In this document: piece by piece, positions 1-8,207 of the stretch | Layout: every line of letters begins with the position of its first letter | Position numbering within the stretch: position 1 is the first letter of the stretch | DNA from: CAZIPZ01 sp964541075 | GTDB lineage: Bacteria > Acidobacteriota > Terriglobia > 20CM-2-55-15 | Assembly (NCBI GenBank): GCA_964541075.1 | Contig: CAZIPZ010000042.1 | Span: forward strand, 1-22,655 | Reading direction: 5' to 3' | DNA length: 22,655 nucleotides | Made by a program: the position numbers and the translations under genes | The notes under the pieces: model-generated | What the model saw: only the letters and a program-made list of their open reading frames with translations | What the model was told of the DNA's origin: nothing | The model's database searches: none

Positions 1-54
1 GGCTCATAAATCGGGTCAGGAGCGTAGCCGAACCGTCTGATCTTTTGGAGTAAT
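1..54 (+). other. window edge, possible 3' end of an upstream gene
   Basis: Two forward frames are open from the window edge. One ends with a stop at 38-40 and the other with TAA at 51-53. Either could be the tail of a gene lying outside the window, but the fragment is too short to recognise. The inverted repeat that follows starts directly after the second stop, which would suit a gene end there. Confidence 0.2.
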
Positions 55-109
55 AATCGGGGACAGCAGGCTCTTTCCAACAACTGAAAAGAGCCTGCTG
101 TCCCCGATT
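55..109. repeat. perfect 22-bp inverted repeat (REP-like palindrome or terminator)
   Basis: Bases 55-76 and 88-109 are exact reverse complements (22 of 22 bp), separated by an 11-nt loop. The arms contain GGGGACAGCAGGCTCTTT. The right arm is followed by a T-rich stretch, so the transcript could act as an intrinsic terminator. The length and perfection also fit an intergenic REP-type palindrome of the kind mobilised by REP-associated tyrosine transposases. That family link is inference: no transposase is present and I saw no second copy in the window. The hairpin lies only 16 bp upstream of the next start codon. Confidence 0.75.
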
Positions 110-125
110 TTCCTTATATAAGTCA

Positions 126-1898
126 TTGAAGCTGCTCTATTCCTATCTTCGTCAGTATTGGAAGATGGTCGCCTTGACGTTGGTTCTCGCGGCCATCAAC
201 CAGATTTTCTCTCTTCTTGATCCTCTCATTTTTCGCTACGTCATCGATCAATACGCCACCAAGTTCAGCCAGTATACGACCGCCGAATTCATTAGAGGTG
301 TGAGCCTTTTGCTCGCCGCTGCGGTCGGAGTCGCGTTCGTATCGCGCGTCGCGAAAAATTTCCAGGACTATTTCACCAACGTGATCACGCAGCGGCTAGG
401 AGCTCAGATCTACTCTGATGGCATTCGTCATTCGCTCGAATTGCCATATTCCGTTTTCGAGGATCAGCGCAGCGGCGAAACGCTCGGAAAGCTGCAGAAG
501 GTTCGAACCGATGTAGAACGACTGATCAACGCGGCGATCAATATTCTATTCATTTCTCTCGTCGGCATCGTTTTTGTAATGGTTTATGCCGTCACTGTGC
601 ATTGGATTATCGCCCCTGCTTACTTTCTGACTATCCCTCTGCTCGGAATTCTCAGTTCCGTCCTCAGCCGCAAGATAAAGAAGATTCAGAAACAAATTGT
701 CGCGGAAACAACGGCGCTGGCGGGATCCACTACAGAGTCTTTAAGGAATATCGAACTCGTCAAAAGCTTAGGGCTGGCCAGACAGGAAATCGAGAGGCTT
801 AACAGCACCACCGGGAAGATTCTTCAGTTGGAGCTGAAGAAGGTGCGTTACTTGCGCAGCCTGAGCTTCATTCAGGGCACATCCGTGAATGCGTTGCGCA
901 CCGGCATCATGTTCTTGATGTTGTATTTGATATATGCGCAGCAAATTACGGTCGGGCAATTCTTTTCGTTGTTCATTTATTCTTTTTTCATTTTCGGTCC
1001 GCTTCAGGAAATCGGGAATGTCATTAACATTTATCGTGAGACCGAAGTATCCCTAAAGAATTTTGAAGACATTCTGAACATGCCTAGGGAGCCGCATCCG
1101 GAAAAGCCGGTCCATTTAACGTCGTTGACAAGGATCGAGTTCGAAGACGTGCGATTCCGTCATCAATCGGCCACCACGAACGCTTTGGATGGGATTTCAT
1201 TTGACGTCTCGCTTGGGCAGACGATCGCCTTTGTGGGTCCGTCCGGATCAGGCAAGACAACGCTAGTCAAGCTGCTGGTGGGCCTCTATCGTCCTCAAGC
1301 CGGCGACATTCGCTATGATGGATTTTCAGTCAACGATGTGGATCTCGACCAATTGCGCGAGAGGATCGGACTTGTTTCGCAGGATACACAGCTCTTTTCA
1401 GGATCCATTCGCGAAAACCTGTTATTCGTCAATCCTGGCGCCAGCGACGAAGAGTGCCTCTCTTCATTGCGCAAAGCGGCGTGTCACAATTTGCTTGCGC
1501 GCGCCGACAAGGGTCTGGACACCGTTATCGGTGAGGGCGGCGTCAAGGTATCCGGTGGAGAAAAACAAAGACTGTCGATCGCCCGCGCGCTACTTCGACA
1601 GCCGAATCTGCTCGTCTTTGATGAAGCAACATCATCGCTCGATTCGCTTACGGAGGAAGAGATTAGCGAAACCATTCGCGACGTCTCCGTTCGCAGAGAC
1701 CTCATCACGATCCTGATTGCCCATCGCCTTTCGACGGTCCTCCACGCGGACAAGATTTTCGTTCTGGAACGCGGCAGAATCGTGGAATCCGGAAGGCACG
1801 AGGAGCTGATCGAGATACGCGGCCTTTACTATGCAATGTGGCGCCAGCAGATTGGAGAGCGGCCTTCATCTGTGCGCGTCGGTGCGGCCATAAAGTAG
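126..1898 (+). CDS. MsbA-like ABC exporter (fused permease and ATPase)
   Basis: This is a half-transporter of 590 residues, the usual size for MsbA-type exporters, which act as inner-membrane homodimers and flip lipids or export drugs. The N-terminal half is a type I exporter membrane domain with hydrophobic segments near residues 15-35, 60-75, 135-180 and 255-295. The ATPase half carries Walker A GPSGSGKTT (371-379), the signature VSGGEKQR (475-482), Walker B LLVFDE with catalytic Glu500, and the H-loop His533. The TTG at 126 is chosen because the protein then begins MKLL, as relatives often do. No clear ribosome site precedes it, and the frame stays open upstream to a stop at 54-56. With lpxD next door, lipid A-core flipping is attractive, but substrate cannot be read from sequence and a multidrug or other lipid exporter is possible. 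Confidence 0.9.
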   Translation: MKLLYSYLRQYWKMVALTLVLAAINQIFSLLDPLIFRYVIDQYATKFSQYTTAEFIRGVSLLLAAAVGVAFVSRVAKNFQDYFTNVITQRLGAQIYSDGIRHSLELPYSVFEDQRSGETLGKLQKVRTDVERLINAAINILFISLVGIVFVMVYAVTVHWIIAPAYFLTIPLLGILSSVLSRKIKKIQKQIVAETTALAGSTTESLRNIELVKSLGLARQEIERLNSTTGKILQLELKKVRYLRSLSFIQGTSVNALRTGIMFLMLYLIYAQQITVGQFFSLFIYSFFIFGPLQEIGNVINIYRETEVSLKNFEDILNMPREPHPEKPVHLTSLTRIEFEDVRFRHQSATTNALDGISFDVSLGQTIAFVGPSGSGKTTLVKLLVGLYRPQAGDIRYDGFSVNDVDLDQLRERIGLVSQDTQLFSGSIRENLLFVNPGASDEECLSSLRKAACHNLLARADKGLDTVIGEGGVKVSGGEKQRLSIARALLRQPNLLVFDEATSSLDSLTEEEISETIRDVSVRRDLITILIAHRLSTVLHADKIFVLERGRIVESGRHEELIEIRGLYYAMWRQQIGERPSSVRVGAAIK

Positions 1899-2003
1899 CA
1901 GCCTGTATTTCAGCAAAGTGAGCGCCGATGCAGAAATTCTGTTTTGGTCCGCTATCTAAACGCAAAGGTCTGCGTCAAACGCGAACGGGGAACTCAGTCC
2001 AGT

Positions 2004-2035
2004 CTACTATTTCGAATTCGAACGTTCGTAAGTAG
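2004..2035. repeat. overlapping short palindromes in an intergenic region
   Basis: Between the convergent ABC exporter and lpxD genes lie two overlapping perfect palindromes, TTCGAATTCGAA (2011-2022) and CGAACGTTCG (2019-2028). They are bracketed by the complementary arms CTACT and AGTAG. They could be a protein-binding site or a small hairpin, or chance in an AT-richer spacer. The rest of 1899-2115 shows no gene. Confidence 0.3.
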
Positions 2036-2071
2036 TTTCTCCATTTCCCCCCTATTTTGCTCTCCTTGATT

Positions 2072-2093
2072 AAAAAGGGGCAGCCATAGTGCC
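2072..2093 (-). terminator. weak candidate terminator downstream of lpxD
   Basis: Read on the minus strand after the lpxD stop, a short GGCA/TGCC stem (2079-2082 with 2090-2093) is followed by CC and a run of five T (complement of 2072-2076). The stem is only about 4 bp, so this is a weak candidate. Confidence 0.25.
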
Positions 2094-2115
2094 ACTGGGT
2101 TCCTCACTAATCCCG

Positions 2116-3129
2116 TCATTCTGTAGCCGCCTTATTGCGTTCCAGGGCTTCAATCCTCTTTAACAGTTCCGGAAGCCGTTTGAAGACCGCCGAGCTTTTC
2201 AACCAAAGTTTGTTGTCAATAGCGGGATATCCCGAAATGATCTTGTCCGCCTCTACGGAATTTGGAATGCCGCTTTGCGCTGTGGCTACGACTCGGTCGC
2301 CGATTTCAAGGTGGCCGGCGACTCCCACCTGGCCGGTCAAAATGACGCTGCGTCCAATTTTCGAGCTTCCTGCCAAGCCCACCTGAGAGCACAAAAGTGT
2401 GTCCTCGCCGACATCGGAGGCGTGACCTACCTGTACGAGATTGTCAATTTTGGCGCCACGGCGGATACGGGTTTCACCTATGGTCCCACGATCGACTGCT
2501 GCGTTCGCGCCAATCTCGACATCGTCTTCGAGGACCACAATGCCGGATTGAACGATTTTATAGTAACTTCCGTCGTCCTTCTTGGCGTATCCGTAGCCGT
2601 CACTGCCGATCTTCGCACCGTCCTGAAGAATAACGTTGTTTCCGATTTGGCAGAATTCGCGAATGGATACATGGGCATATGCCCTGAAGTTATTTCCAAT
2701 CCTTACCCCCTGAGCGATATGTACGAACGGATAAATCGTGCAGTTTTCCCCAATCCGAACATCGTCAGCAATAGCCACGAAGGGTCCTATGGAAGCGCCT
2801 TCGGCAATTCGCGCTGAGGGCGCGATCCGCGCCGACGGGTCGATGCCTCGTCCAGGCGCAGGCGGTCGATAGAACAGTTCGATGGCGCGGGCGAACGCGA
2901 GATAGGGATTGGAACAACGCAGGGTGGTGATAGGAATGTCGGGAAACTCGGACGAGACAATGACTGCGCCAGCCTTAGTTGTTTTTGCTTTTGACGCATA
3001 TTTCGGGTTTGAAATGAAAGTGAGATCACCAGAGCTCGCATCATCGATTCCGGCCACACCTTCGATTTCCAGTTCTCCATCTCCTCTGACGATGCATTCC
3101 AACTTCGCCGCAATTTCGTTCAATCGCAC
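2116..3129 (-). CDS. lpxD: UDP-3-O-acylglucosamine N-acyltransferase LpxD
   Basis: LpxD adds the amide-linked hydroxyacyl chain to UDP-3-O-acylglucosamine, the third step of lipid A synthesis, in the cytoplasm as a homotrimer. After an N-terminal uridine-binding domain (to about residue 90), the protein has a long run of hexapeptide repeats forming a left-handed beta helix (about 97-295). NLVQVGHASDVG contains the expected catalytic histidine (His236 with this start), and a C-terminal helical tail follows. I start at the GTG complementary to 3127-3129: it follows a good GGGAGG seven bases upstream, gives 337 residues (family about 340), and avoids running into murJ. An ATG at 3156 would add nine residues and overlap murJ. 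The gene stands apart from lpxA and fabZ, its frequent partners elsewhere. Confidence 0.93.
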   Translation of the reverse strand: MRLNEIAAKLECIVRGDGELEIEGVAGIDDASSGDLTFISNPKYASKAKTTKAGAVIVSSEFPDIPITTLRCSNPYLAFARAIELFYRPPAPGRGIDPSARIAPSARIAEGASIGPFVAIADDVRIGENCTIYPFVHIAQGVRIGNNFRAYAHVSIREFCQIGNNVILQDGAKIGSDGYGYAKKDDGSYYKIVQSGIVVLEDDVEIGANAAVDRGTIGETRIRRGAKIDNLVQVGHASDVGEDTLLCSQVGLAGSSKIGRSVILTGQVGVAGHLEIGDRVVATAQSGIPNSVEADKIISGYPAIDNKLWLKSSAVFKRLPELLKRIEALERNKAATE

Positions 3130-3147
3130 AAAAGGACCTCCCACGAG

Positions 3148-4767
3148 ATGGTACACTTAGACCGCTTAATGAGCGAACAGCGTCACTTCGTCAAGTCCGC
3201 TACGATCATCACCGCGTTAACTCTTCTAAGTAGAATTTGTGGTTACATTCGGGACTCTCGGGTGGCTTTTCTTCTTGGCACAGGAATGTCGGCGGATGCG
3301 TATCAGATTGCGTATCGAATTCCGAACCTCCTTCGCCGTCTTGTGGGCGAAGGGGCCGTAAACGCTGCGGTCATTCCGGTCTTTTCTCAGTACCTTACGG
3401 AGGATCAAAAGGCTGAAGGTTGGAAATTCGTAAACAGCCTTCTCACCCTCCTGACCATCGTTCTTACCAGCGTCACCGTTCTGGGCATCCTGTTTTCTCC
3501 ATTCCTAGTTCGAATCCTTGCCTGGGGCTTTGCCGCCACTCCTGGAAAGTTGGAACTGACGGCGATGCTGAACCGGATCATGTTCCCATATCTGATTCTG
3601 ATCAGCTTCTCGGCGCTGGCGATGGGAGTTAGCAACAGCTTCCACAAGTTTGCGACGTCAGCAGTTGCTCCCGTGTTTCTAAATCTCAGCGTTATCGTGT
3701 TTTCGTTTCTCTCAACGGCGTTCGAAAAACCAGAGGTAGCACTGGCTGTTGGTGTGGTTGTCGGAGGCATACTGCAACTGGCGATACAAATTCCAGCGGC
3801 GTGGAGAAGTGGATGGCGTCCGCATTTCCGGATCGACCTTTTGCATCCTGGAGTGCGGCGCGTTGGAAGACTGCTCGGACCGATTGTTTTCGGAGTCAGC
3901 ATCGTACACGTCAACGTGCTGGTCGACACACAGTTTGCGTCATTCTTGCGCGAGGGAAGCGTAATGGCGATATATATCGCCGATCGAATCATGGAGTTGG
4001 TACTGGGCGGATACACTGTTGCAATATCAACTGCGATTCTCCCTTTGTTATCGAAGCAGGCTGCCAGACGAAACATGGACGAACTGAAGGCCACGCTCAA
4101 TCAAGCGACGCGGCTCATTCTTTTCATCACCGCTCCGGCGGCAGTCGGGCTCATTGTGATGCGCACGCCGATCATCGAGGTATTGTTCCAGCGTGGCGAC
4201 TTCGATGAAGCATCGACCGCACTGGCCGCACGGCCGCTGTTGTTTTTCGCAATGGGCCTTTCCGCTTTTTCCATGATCAAGGTCGTCGTTCCCGCGTTTT
4301 ACGCGTTGCAGGATACGCGGACGCCCGTCAAGGTGGCGTTCATTTCGATGATTCTCAACTTCGTTTTCAATCTGGTTTTCATCATACCGCTTGAAAACGG
4401 CGGCCCCCCGCTAGCGACGTCGCTTTCTGCATTCTTTGGTTCACTGATGCTAATGACCATTTTTTGCCGACGCTACGGCTCCTACGACATTCGTGGCATC
4501 CTGCGTTCGCTTCGAAGTTTTGCAATCGCCGCTGCGGTTTTAGGAATTGTCGCTTGGACGCTCATTCAATGGCCCGGCTTTTATATCGATCAATCCAAGG
4601 CTCAAAAAACTTTCGCTCTTGCGGTCACTATTGCTGCGGCGGCGGGAGCTTACTTCGCCATGTTGTTTTTGTTGCGAGCTAGAGAAATGTATGAACTCCG
4701 TGAGATCTTTGGTGGACGTCGGGAAACCGTGATAGAGGCGGCGCGTGAACAATCAGGAGTGGATTGA
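3148..4767 (+). CDS. murJ: lipid II flippase MurJ (MviN family)
   Basis: MurJ is a polytopic inner-membrane protein of the MOP superfamily that moves lipid II to the periplasmic face for peptidoglycan synthesis. The sequence is hydrophobic throughout, with about 14 predicted membrane segments in 539 residues. The N-terminal family pattern is clear: LSRICGYIRDSRVAFLLG, then SADAYQIAYRIPNLLRRL and EGAVNAAVIPVFS, supplying arginines expected to line the central cavity. The ATG at 3148 has an AAGGA eleven bases upstream. The ATG at 3169, giving MSEQRHF, fits the usual family N-terminus but lacks a visible ribosome site, so the start is uncertain by seven residues. The gene is divergent from lpxD with only 18 bp between starts, and its 3' end overlaps xerD by 23 nt. 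Confidence 0.93.
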   Translation: MVHLDRLMSEQRHFVKSATIITALTLLSRICGYIRDSRVAFLLGTGMSADAYQIAYRIPNLLRRLVGEGAVNAAVIPVFSQYLTEDQKAEGWKFVNSLLTLLTIVLTSVTVLGILFSPFLVRILAWGFAATPGKLELTAMLNRIMFPYLILISFSALAMGVSNSFHKFATSAVAPVFLNLSVIVFSFLSTAFEKPEVALAVGVVVGGILQLAIQIPAAWRSGWRPHFRIDLLHPGVRRVGRLLGPIVFGVSIVHVNVLVDTQFASFLREGSVMAIYIADRIMELVLGGYTVAISTAILPLLSKQAARRNMDELKATLNQATRLILFITAPAAVGLIVMRTPIIEVLFQRGDFDEASTALAARPLLFFAMGLSAFSMIKVVVPAFYALQDTRTPVKVAFISMILNFVFNLVFIIPLENGGPPLATSLSAFFGSLMLMTIFCRRYGSYDIRGILRSLRSFAIAAAVLGIVAWTLIQWPGFYIDQSKAQKTFALAVTIAAAAGAYFAMLFLLRAREMYELREIFGGRRETVIEAAREQSGVD

Positions 4768-5617
4768 CCGCTTCCTCCAATACATGCGCATCGAGAAAGG
4801 CGTTGCGGACAACACTCTCCAGTCCTATTCCCACGACTTGAAGATGTATCGGGAACATCTGGGATCAACTCACGTTATTGAGGCCAAACCAACCCATGTA
4901 TCCGGGTTTTTGAAGTTTCTGTATTCGAGAAAGCTTAAACCTCGATCGGCGGCGCGCGCCTTTGCGGCGGTTCGCGGCCTTCATAAATTTCTCGTTCTGG
5001 AGAAGGCCGCAGTTGAGAATCCGAGCTCTGTCATTGATGAACCCAAATGGTGGCAGCCACTCCCGAATGTCTTAACCATTGAGGAAGTCGACCGTCTGCT
5101 TGTCGCTCCAGACATCTCCACTCCAAAAGGGCTTCGTGATCGCGCAATGCTGGAGGTGTTTTACGCGACCGGGTTGCGGGTTTCGGAATTGATCGGATTG
5201 ACGCTCGATCGGGTGAATCTTGAAGCGGGTTTTGTGCGATGTATGGGAAAGGGAAGCAAGGAGCGCATAGTTCCGATAGGGCTATCTGCTGCGGAAGCGG
5301 TGGCCGCATACCTCAAAATACGGCGTCCCAAGAATGAGACCGATCATCTTTTTTTAAATAATGGCGGGAAAAAGTTATCCCGAATGGGGATGTGGAAAAT
5401 CCTGAGAGGGTATGGCGTGCAGGCCGGCATCAAAAAGAAACTCACTCCTCACGTTCTTCGCCATTCCTTCGCCACTCACCTTCTGGAGAGGGGGGCAGAC
5501 CTTCGCGCGGTCCAGACGATGCTTGGTCATTCGAACATTTCAACCACTGAAATTTATACTCACGTTATGCGCGAGCGCCTCAAGGAAATCTACAAAAGTT
5601 ATCATCCCCGAGCGTAA
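4745..5617 (+). CDS. xerD: tyrosine recombinase XerD/XerC family
   Basis: This 290-residue protein matches the Xer recombinases that resolve chromosome dimers at dif sites. An N-terminal SAM-like DNA-binding domain (about 1-90) precedes the catalytic domain. All catalytic residues are visible: Arg145 (GLRVSE), Lys172 (GKGSKER), His236 and Arg239 (TPHVLRHSFATHLL), His262 (LGHSNISTT) and nucleophile Tyr271 (IYTHV). The ending HVMRERLKEIYKSYHPRA is XerD-like, but XerC and XerD cannot be separated firmly from one sequence. The GTG start lies inside the end of murJ in another frame, so translation is probably coupled. No integrated element or attachment site is visible beside it, which argues for a housekeeping Xer rather than a phage or integron integrase. 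Confidence 0.9.
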   Translation: MNNQEWIDRFLQYMRIEKGVADNTLQSYSHDLKMYREHLGSTHVIEAKPTHVSGFLKFLYSRKLKPRSAARAFAAVRGLHKFLVLEKAAVENPSSVIDEPKWWQPLPNVLTIEEVDRLLVAPDISTPKGLRDRAMLEVFYATGLRVSELIGLTLDRVNLEAGFVRCMGKGSKERIVPIGLSAAEAVAAYLKIRRPKNETDHLFLNNGGKKLSRMGMWKILRGYGVQAGIKKKLTPHVLRHSFATHLLERGADLRAVQTMLGHSNISTTEIYTHVMRERLKEIYKSYHPRA

Positions 5618-5698
5618 CTTTACGATAACATCACTGGATGGGTTGCGAGGCTTGCGCCGTGCCGAATGCGAACGCCCTGAGGGAGGAAAAAGAGGAGC
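5618..5698 (+). promoter_or_regulatory. metK leader with alternative hairpins over the ribosome site
   Basis: The 81-nt gap before metK can fold. GG at 5640-5641 and GUUGCG at 5642-5647 can pair with CC at 5676-5677 and UGCGAAC at 5667-5673, with bulges, enclosing a small GGC-UUGC-GCC hairpin (5649-5658). CCC at 5675-5677 can instead pair with GGG at 5681-5683 across a UGA loop, masking part of the purine-rich ribosome site GGGAGG (5681-5686). Mutually exclusive pairings over a ribosome site suit metK control. I do not recognise a known SAM or SAH riboswitch consensus here, so a regulatory role is inference. Confidence 0.3.
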
Positions 5699-6847
5699 AT
5701 GCTTAAAGGTCGATATCTGTTTACGTCCGAATCCGTTACAGAAGGTCATCCCGATAAGGTGGCCGATCAAATCTCCGATGCGATTCTGGACCACATTATG
5801 GCGCATGATCCCATGGGCCGCGTTGCATGCGAAACGCTTGTGACGACAGGCTTGGCATTGGTTGCGGGCGAAATTACAACCAAATGCACGATCGACTACG
5901 CCTCGATTGTGCGGAAGACCGTAGAACAGATCGGTTACACCGACGCCAGCTTCGGTTTTGATTTCAAAACATGCGCAGTGATGTCCTCCGTCGACACTCA
6001 ATCGCCCGATATTGCGATGGGCGTTGACACAGGCGGGGCCGGCGACCAGGGCCTTATGTTCGGATATGCAACCAATGAGACGCCCGAACTTATGCCAATG
6101 CCTATTCTGCTCGCGCACAAATTGACTAAGCGGCTCGCCGACGCAAGACGGGCGGGCGTTCCGAATTTTCTCCGGCCGGATGGAAAATCTCAAGTCAGTG
6201 TCGAATATGACGGAGCTAAGCCGGTCCGTATCGACACCGTGGTGATTTCCACCCAGCATTCGCCCGATGTCACACCTGCACAGCTCCGCGAGGAAATCAT
6301 CGACCACATCATCACGCCGACGCTTCCTGTCGAATTGTTGGACAGCAAGACGAAGTATCACATCAATCCGACGGGTCGATTCGTCGTCGGCGGACCACAA
6401 GGAGATTGTGGACTTACGGGTCGGAAAATAATCGTGGATAGTTATGGCGGTATGGGACGACATGGCGGCGGCGCATTCTCAGGCAAAGATCCAACGAAGG
6501 TCGATCGCTCTGCGTGCTATATGGCGCGGTGCATCGCGAAGAATGTCGTGGCTGCCGGCATTGCCGATCGCGCCGAAATTCAGCTTGCTTACGCGATTGG
6601 CGTTGCCGATCCGGTATCCGTTTGCGTCGATACCTTCGGGACTGGGAAAATCGATGAAACAAGGATCTCCGATCTCATTCGAGACAATTTTCAGCTCACA
6701 CCGCGAGGAATTATCGAATCGCTCGATCTGCGTAGGCCTATTTATCGAAAGACCGCCAGCTACGGACACTTTGGTCGAACCGAACCGGAATTCAGTTGGG
6801 AAAAGACCGATAAGGCAGAAAAATTGCGAGAACAAGCAGGTCTGTAA
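5699..6847 (+). CDS. metK: S-adenosylmethionine synthetase
   Basis: MetK makes S-adenosylmethionine from methionine and ATP in the cytoplasm, releasing phosphate and diphosphate. The 382-residue length is normal for bacteria. Signature motifs are present: TEGHPDKVADQISDAILD with His17 and Asp19 near the N-terminus, GAGDQGLMFGYA (adenosine contact) in the middle, GGGAFSGKDPTKVDRSA (the glycine-rich phosphate loop), and the C-terminal FGRTEPEFSWEKTD. The ATG follows AGGAG at very short spacing (1 nt) and an earlier GGGAGG (12 nt), so either could serve as the ribosome site. ahcY follows 41 bp downstream on the same strand. Together they make and recycle the cell's methyl donor, so a two-gene operon is likely. 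Confidence 0.97.
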   Translation: MLKGRYLFTSESVTEGHPDKVADQISDAILDHIMAHDPMGRVACETLVTTGLALVAGEITTKCTIDYASIVRKTVEQIGYTDASFGFDFKTCAVMSSVDTQSPDIAMGVDTGGAGDQGLMFGYATNETPELMPMPILLAHKLTKRLADARRAGVPNFLRPDGKSQVSVEYDGAKPVRIDTVVISTQHSPDVTPAQLREEIIDHIITPTLPVELLDSKTKYHINPTGRFVVGGPQGDCGLTGRKIIVDSYGGMGRHGGGAFSGKDPTKVDRSACYMARCIAKNVVAAGIADRAEIQLAYAIGVADPVSVCVDTFGTGKIDETRISDLIRDNFQLTPRGIIESLDLRRPIYRKTASYGHFGRTEPEFSWEKTDKAEKLREQAGL

Positions 6848-6888
6848 AGAAATCGTTCAAATTCCGCTCAGAACCAATAAGGAGTTTC

Positions 6889-8145
6889 ATGCAATACGAC
6901 ATCAAAGATATTCAGCTCGCCGAAAAAGGACAGCAGCGCATCGATTGGGCGCGCAATTCCATGGGCGTGCTTGATCTCATTCGGAAACGTTTTGCAAAGG
7001 AGCGTCCGCTCGATGGTATCCGCATCGCCGCTTGCCTTCACGTCACCACAGAGACCGCGAATCTGATGGTCACACTCAAGGAAGGGGGTGCGCAGGCAGT
7101 ACTATGCGCGTCCAATCCGTTGAGTACACAGGATGACGTTGCGGCAGCATTGGTGCGCTTCCATGAAATTCCGGTTTTCGCCATAAAGGGTGAAGACAAT
7201 CAGACCTATTACAGACACATTGCCGGGGCTCTTGATCACAAGCCGCAAATCACGATGGATGACGGCGCTGATCTGGTGTCGACTCTGCACTCCGACAGAC
7301 GGGAACTTTTATCCGATGTACGCGGCGGTACGGAAGAGACGACAACAGGCGTGGTCCGTTTGCGCAGTATGGCGCAAAATGGCGTTCTCAAGTTTCCAGT
7401 CATTTCTGTGAACGATGCCGATACCAAACACTTGTTCGACAATCGATATGGGACCGGTCAATCCACGATCGACGGCGTGATTCGCGCCACCAACCGACTT
7501 GTTGCGGGCCTTAATGTTGTGGTTGCAGGCTATGGATGGTGCGGAAAGGGCGTCGCATCTCGCGCGAAAGGCCTTGGAGCCAACGTCATCGTGACAGAAG
7601 TTAATCCGGTTCGGGCTATCGAGGCGTTAATGGACGGAAATCGGGTCATGCCGATGGCTGAAGCCGCCCCCATCGGCGACATCTTTATCACTGTCACCGG
7701 AAACAAGAATGTCGTCCGAGCAGAACATTTTAAAACAATGAAGAATGGCGCCATCGTATGCAACTCCGGCCACTTCAACGTCGAAATCGACATCCCGGCG
7801 CTTCAAAAGATGGCGTCCAAGTGTACTCAGCCCCGTGAATTTGTTGACGAGTACCATCTATCGGATGGCCGTCGCCTCTGCATTCTAGGAGAGGGGCGCT
7901 TGGTAAACCTGGCTGCCGCCGAAGGACATCCGGCTCAGGTGATGGACATGAGTTTCGCGAACCAGGCGCTCTCCGCCGAATACATCAAGAACTACCATCT
8001 GCAGTTGGAGAAAAAGGTCTACCCTGTGCCTGAAGCAATCGACCGCGAGATCGCACGCCTAAAGCTGGAGTCCATGGGCATTCATGCGGACACGCTTACG
8101 AAGGAACAGGAAGAATACCTTGCTTCCTGGGCCGAGGGAACATAG
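6889..8145 (+). CDS. ahcY: S-adenosylhomocysteinase
   Basis: AhcY hydrolyses S-adenosylhomocysteine, the inhibitory by-product of methyltransferases, to homocysteine and adenosine using a bound NAD. The N-terminal substrate domain shows HVTTETANLMVTL and CASNPLSTQDDVAAAL, typical of the family. The Rossmann segment GYGWCGKGVASRAKGLGA binds NAD, and the C-terminus closes with a lysine-containing tail. At 418 residues it is the shorter form, lacking the roughly 40-residue insertion of eukaryotic and many proteobacterial enzymes. The start is clear: AAGGAG lies four bases before the ATG. It follows metK closely, and its transcript probably ends at the hairpin just after the stop. Confidence 0.96.
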   Translation: MQYDIKDIQLAEKGQQRIDWARNSMGVLDLIRKRFAKERPLDGIRIAACLHVTTETANLMVTLKEGGAQAVLCASNPLSTQDDVAAALVRFHEIPVFAIKGEDNQTYYRHIAGALDHKPQITMDDGADLVSTLHSDRRELLSDVRGGTEETTTGVVRLRSMAQNGVLKFPVISVNDADTKHLFDNRYGTGQSTIDGVIRATNRLVAGLNVVVAGYGWCGKGVASRAKGLGANVIVTEVNPVRAIEALMDGNRVMPMAEAAPIGDIFITVTGNKNVVRAEHFKTMKNGAIVCNSGHFNVEIDIPALQKMASKCTQPREFVDEYHLSDGRRLCILGEGRLVNLAAAEGHPAQVMDMSFANQALSAEYIKNYHLQLEKKVYPVPEAIDREIARLKLESMGIHADTLTKEQEEYLASWAEGT

Positions 8146-8156
8146 ATGCCACAGAT

Positions 8157-8190
8157 CGAAAAATGGGAGTCATTCGACTTCCATTTTTCG
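8157..8190. terminator. two-way intrinsic terminator between ahcY and lptFG
   Basis: A 14-bp stem pairs CGAAAAATGGGAGT (8157-8170) with ACTTCCATTTTTCG (8177-8190) around a 6-nt loop, with a single G-T (G-U) pair. The A5/T5 tracts within the arms give a T run on either strand. It lies 11 bp after the ahcY stop and 17 bp beyond the lptFG stop, so it can serve both convergent genes. Confidence 0.8.
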
Positions 8191-8207
8191 GATGTTTCCT
8201 AGTGGCG

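Noticed and set aside
3405..4100. A 231-residue minus-strand open frame inside murJ
   Set aside because: It is wholly antisense to a confidently identified gene, has a composition unlike a folded protein and no ribosome site I can support.
4745..5617. xerD as an integrase of a mobile element
   Set aside because: It has the housekeeping Xer length and motifs, sits between conserved genes, and no attachment site, cassette or phage gene is near.
5540..6463. A 307-residue minus-strand open frame covering the xerD end and metK
   Set aside because: It is antisense to two well-identified genes and shows no recognisable domain.
6848..6888. SAH riboswitch before ahcY
   Set aside because: The gap is 41 nt, mostly AT-rich, and has no stem-loop or consensus. 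It is too short for a known SAH riboswitch.
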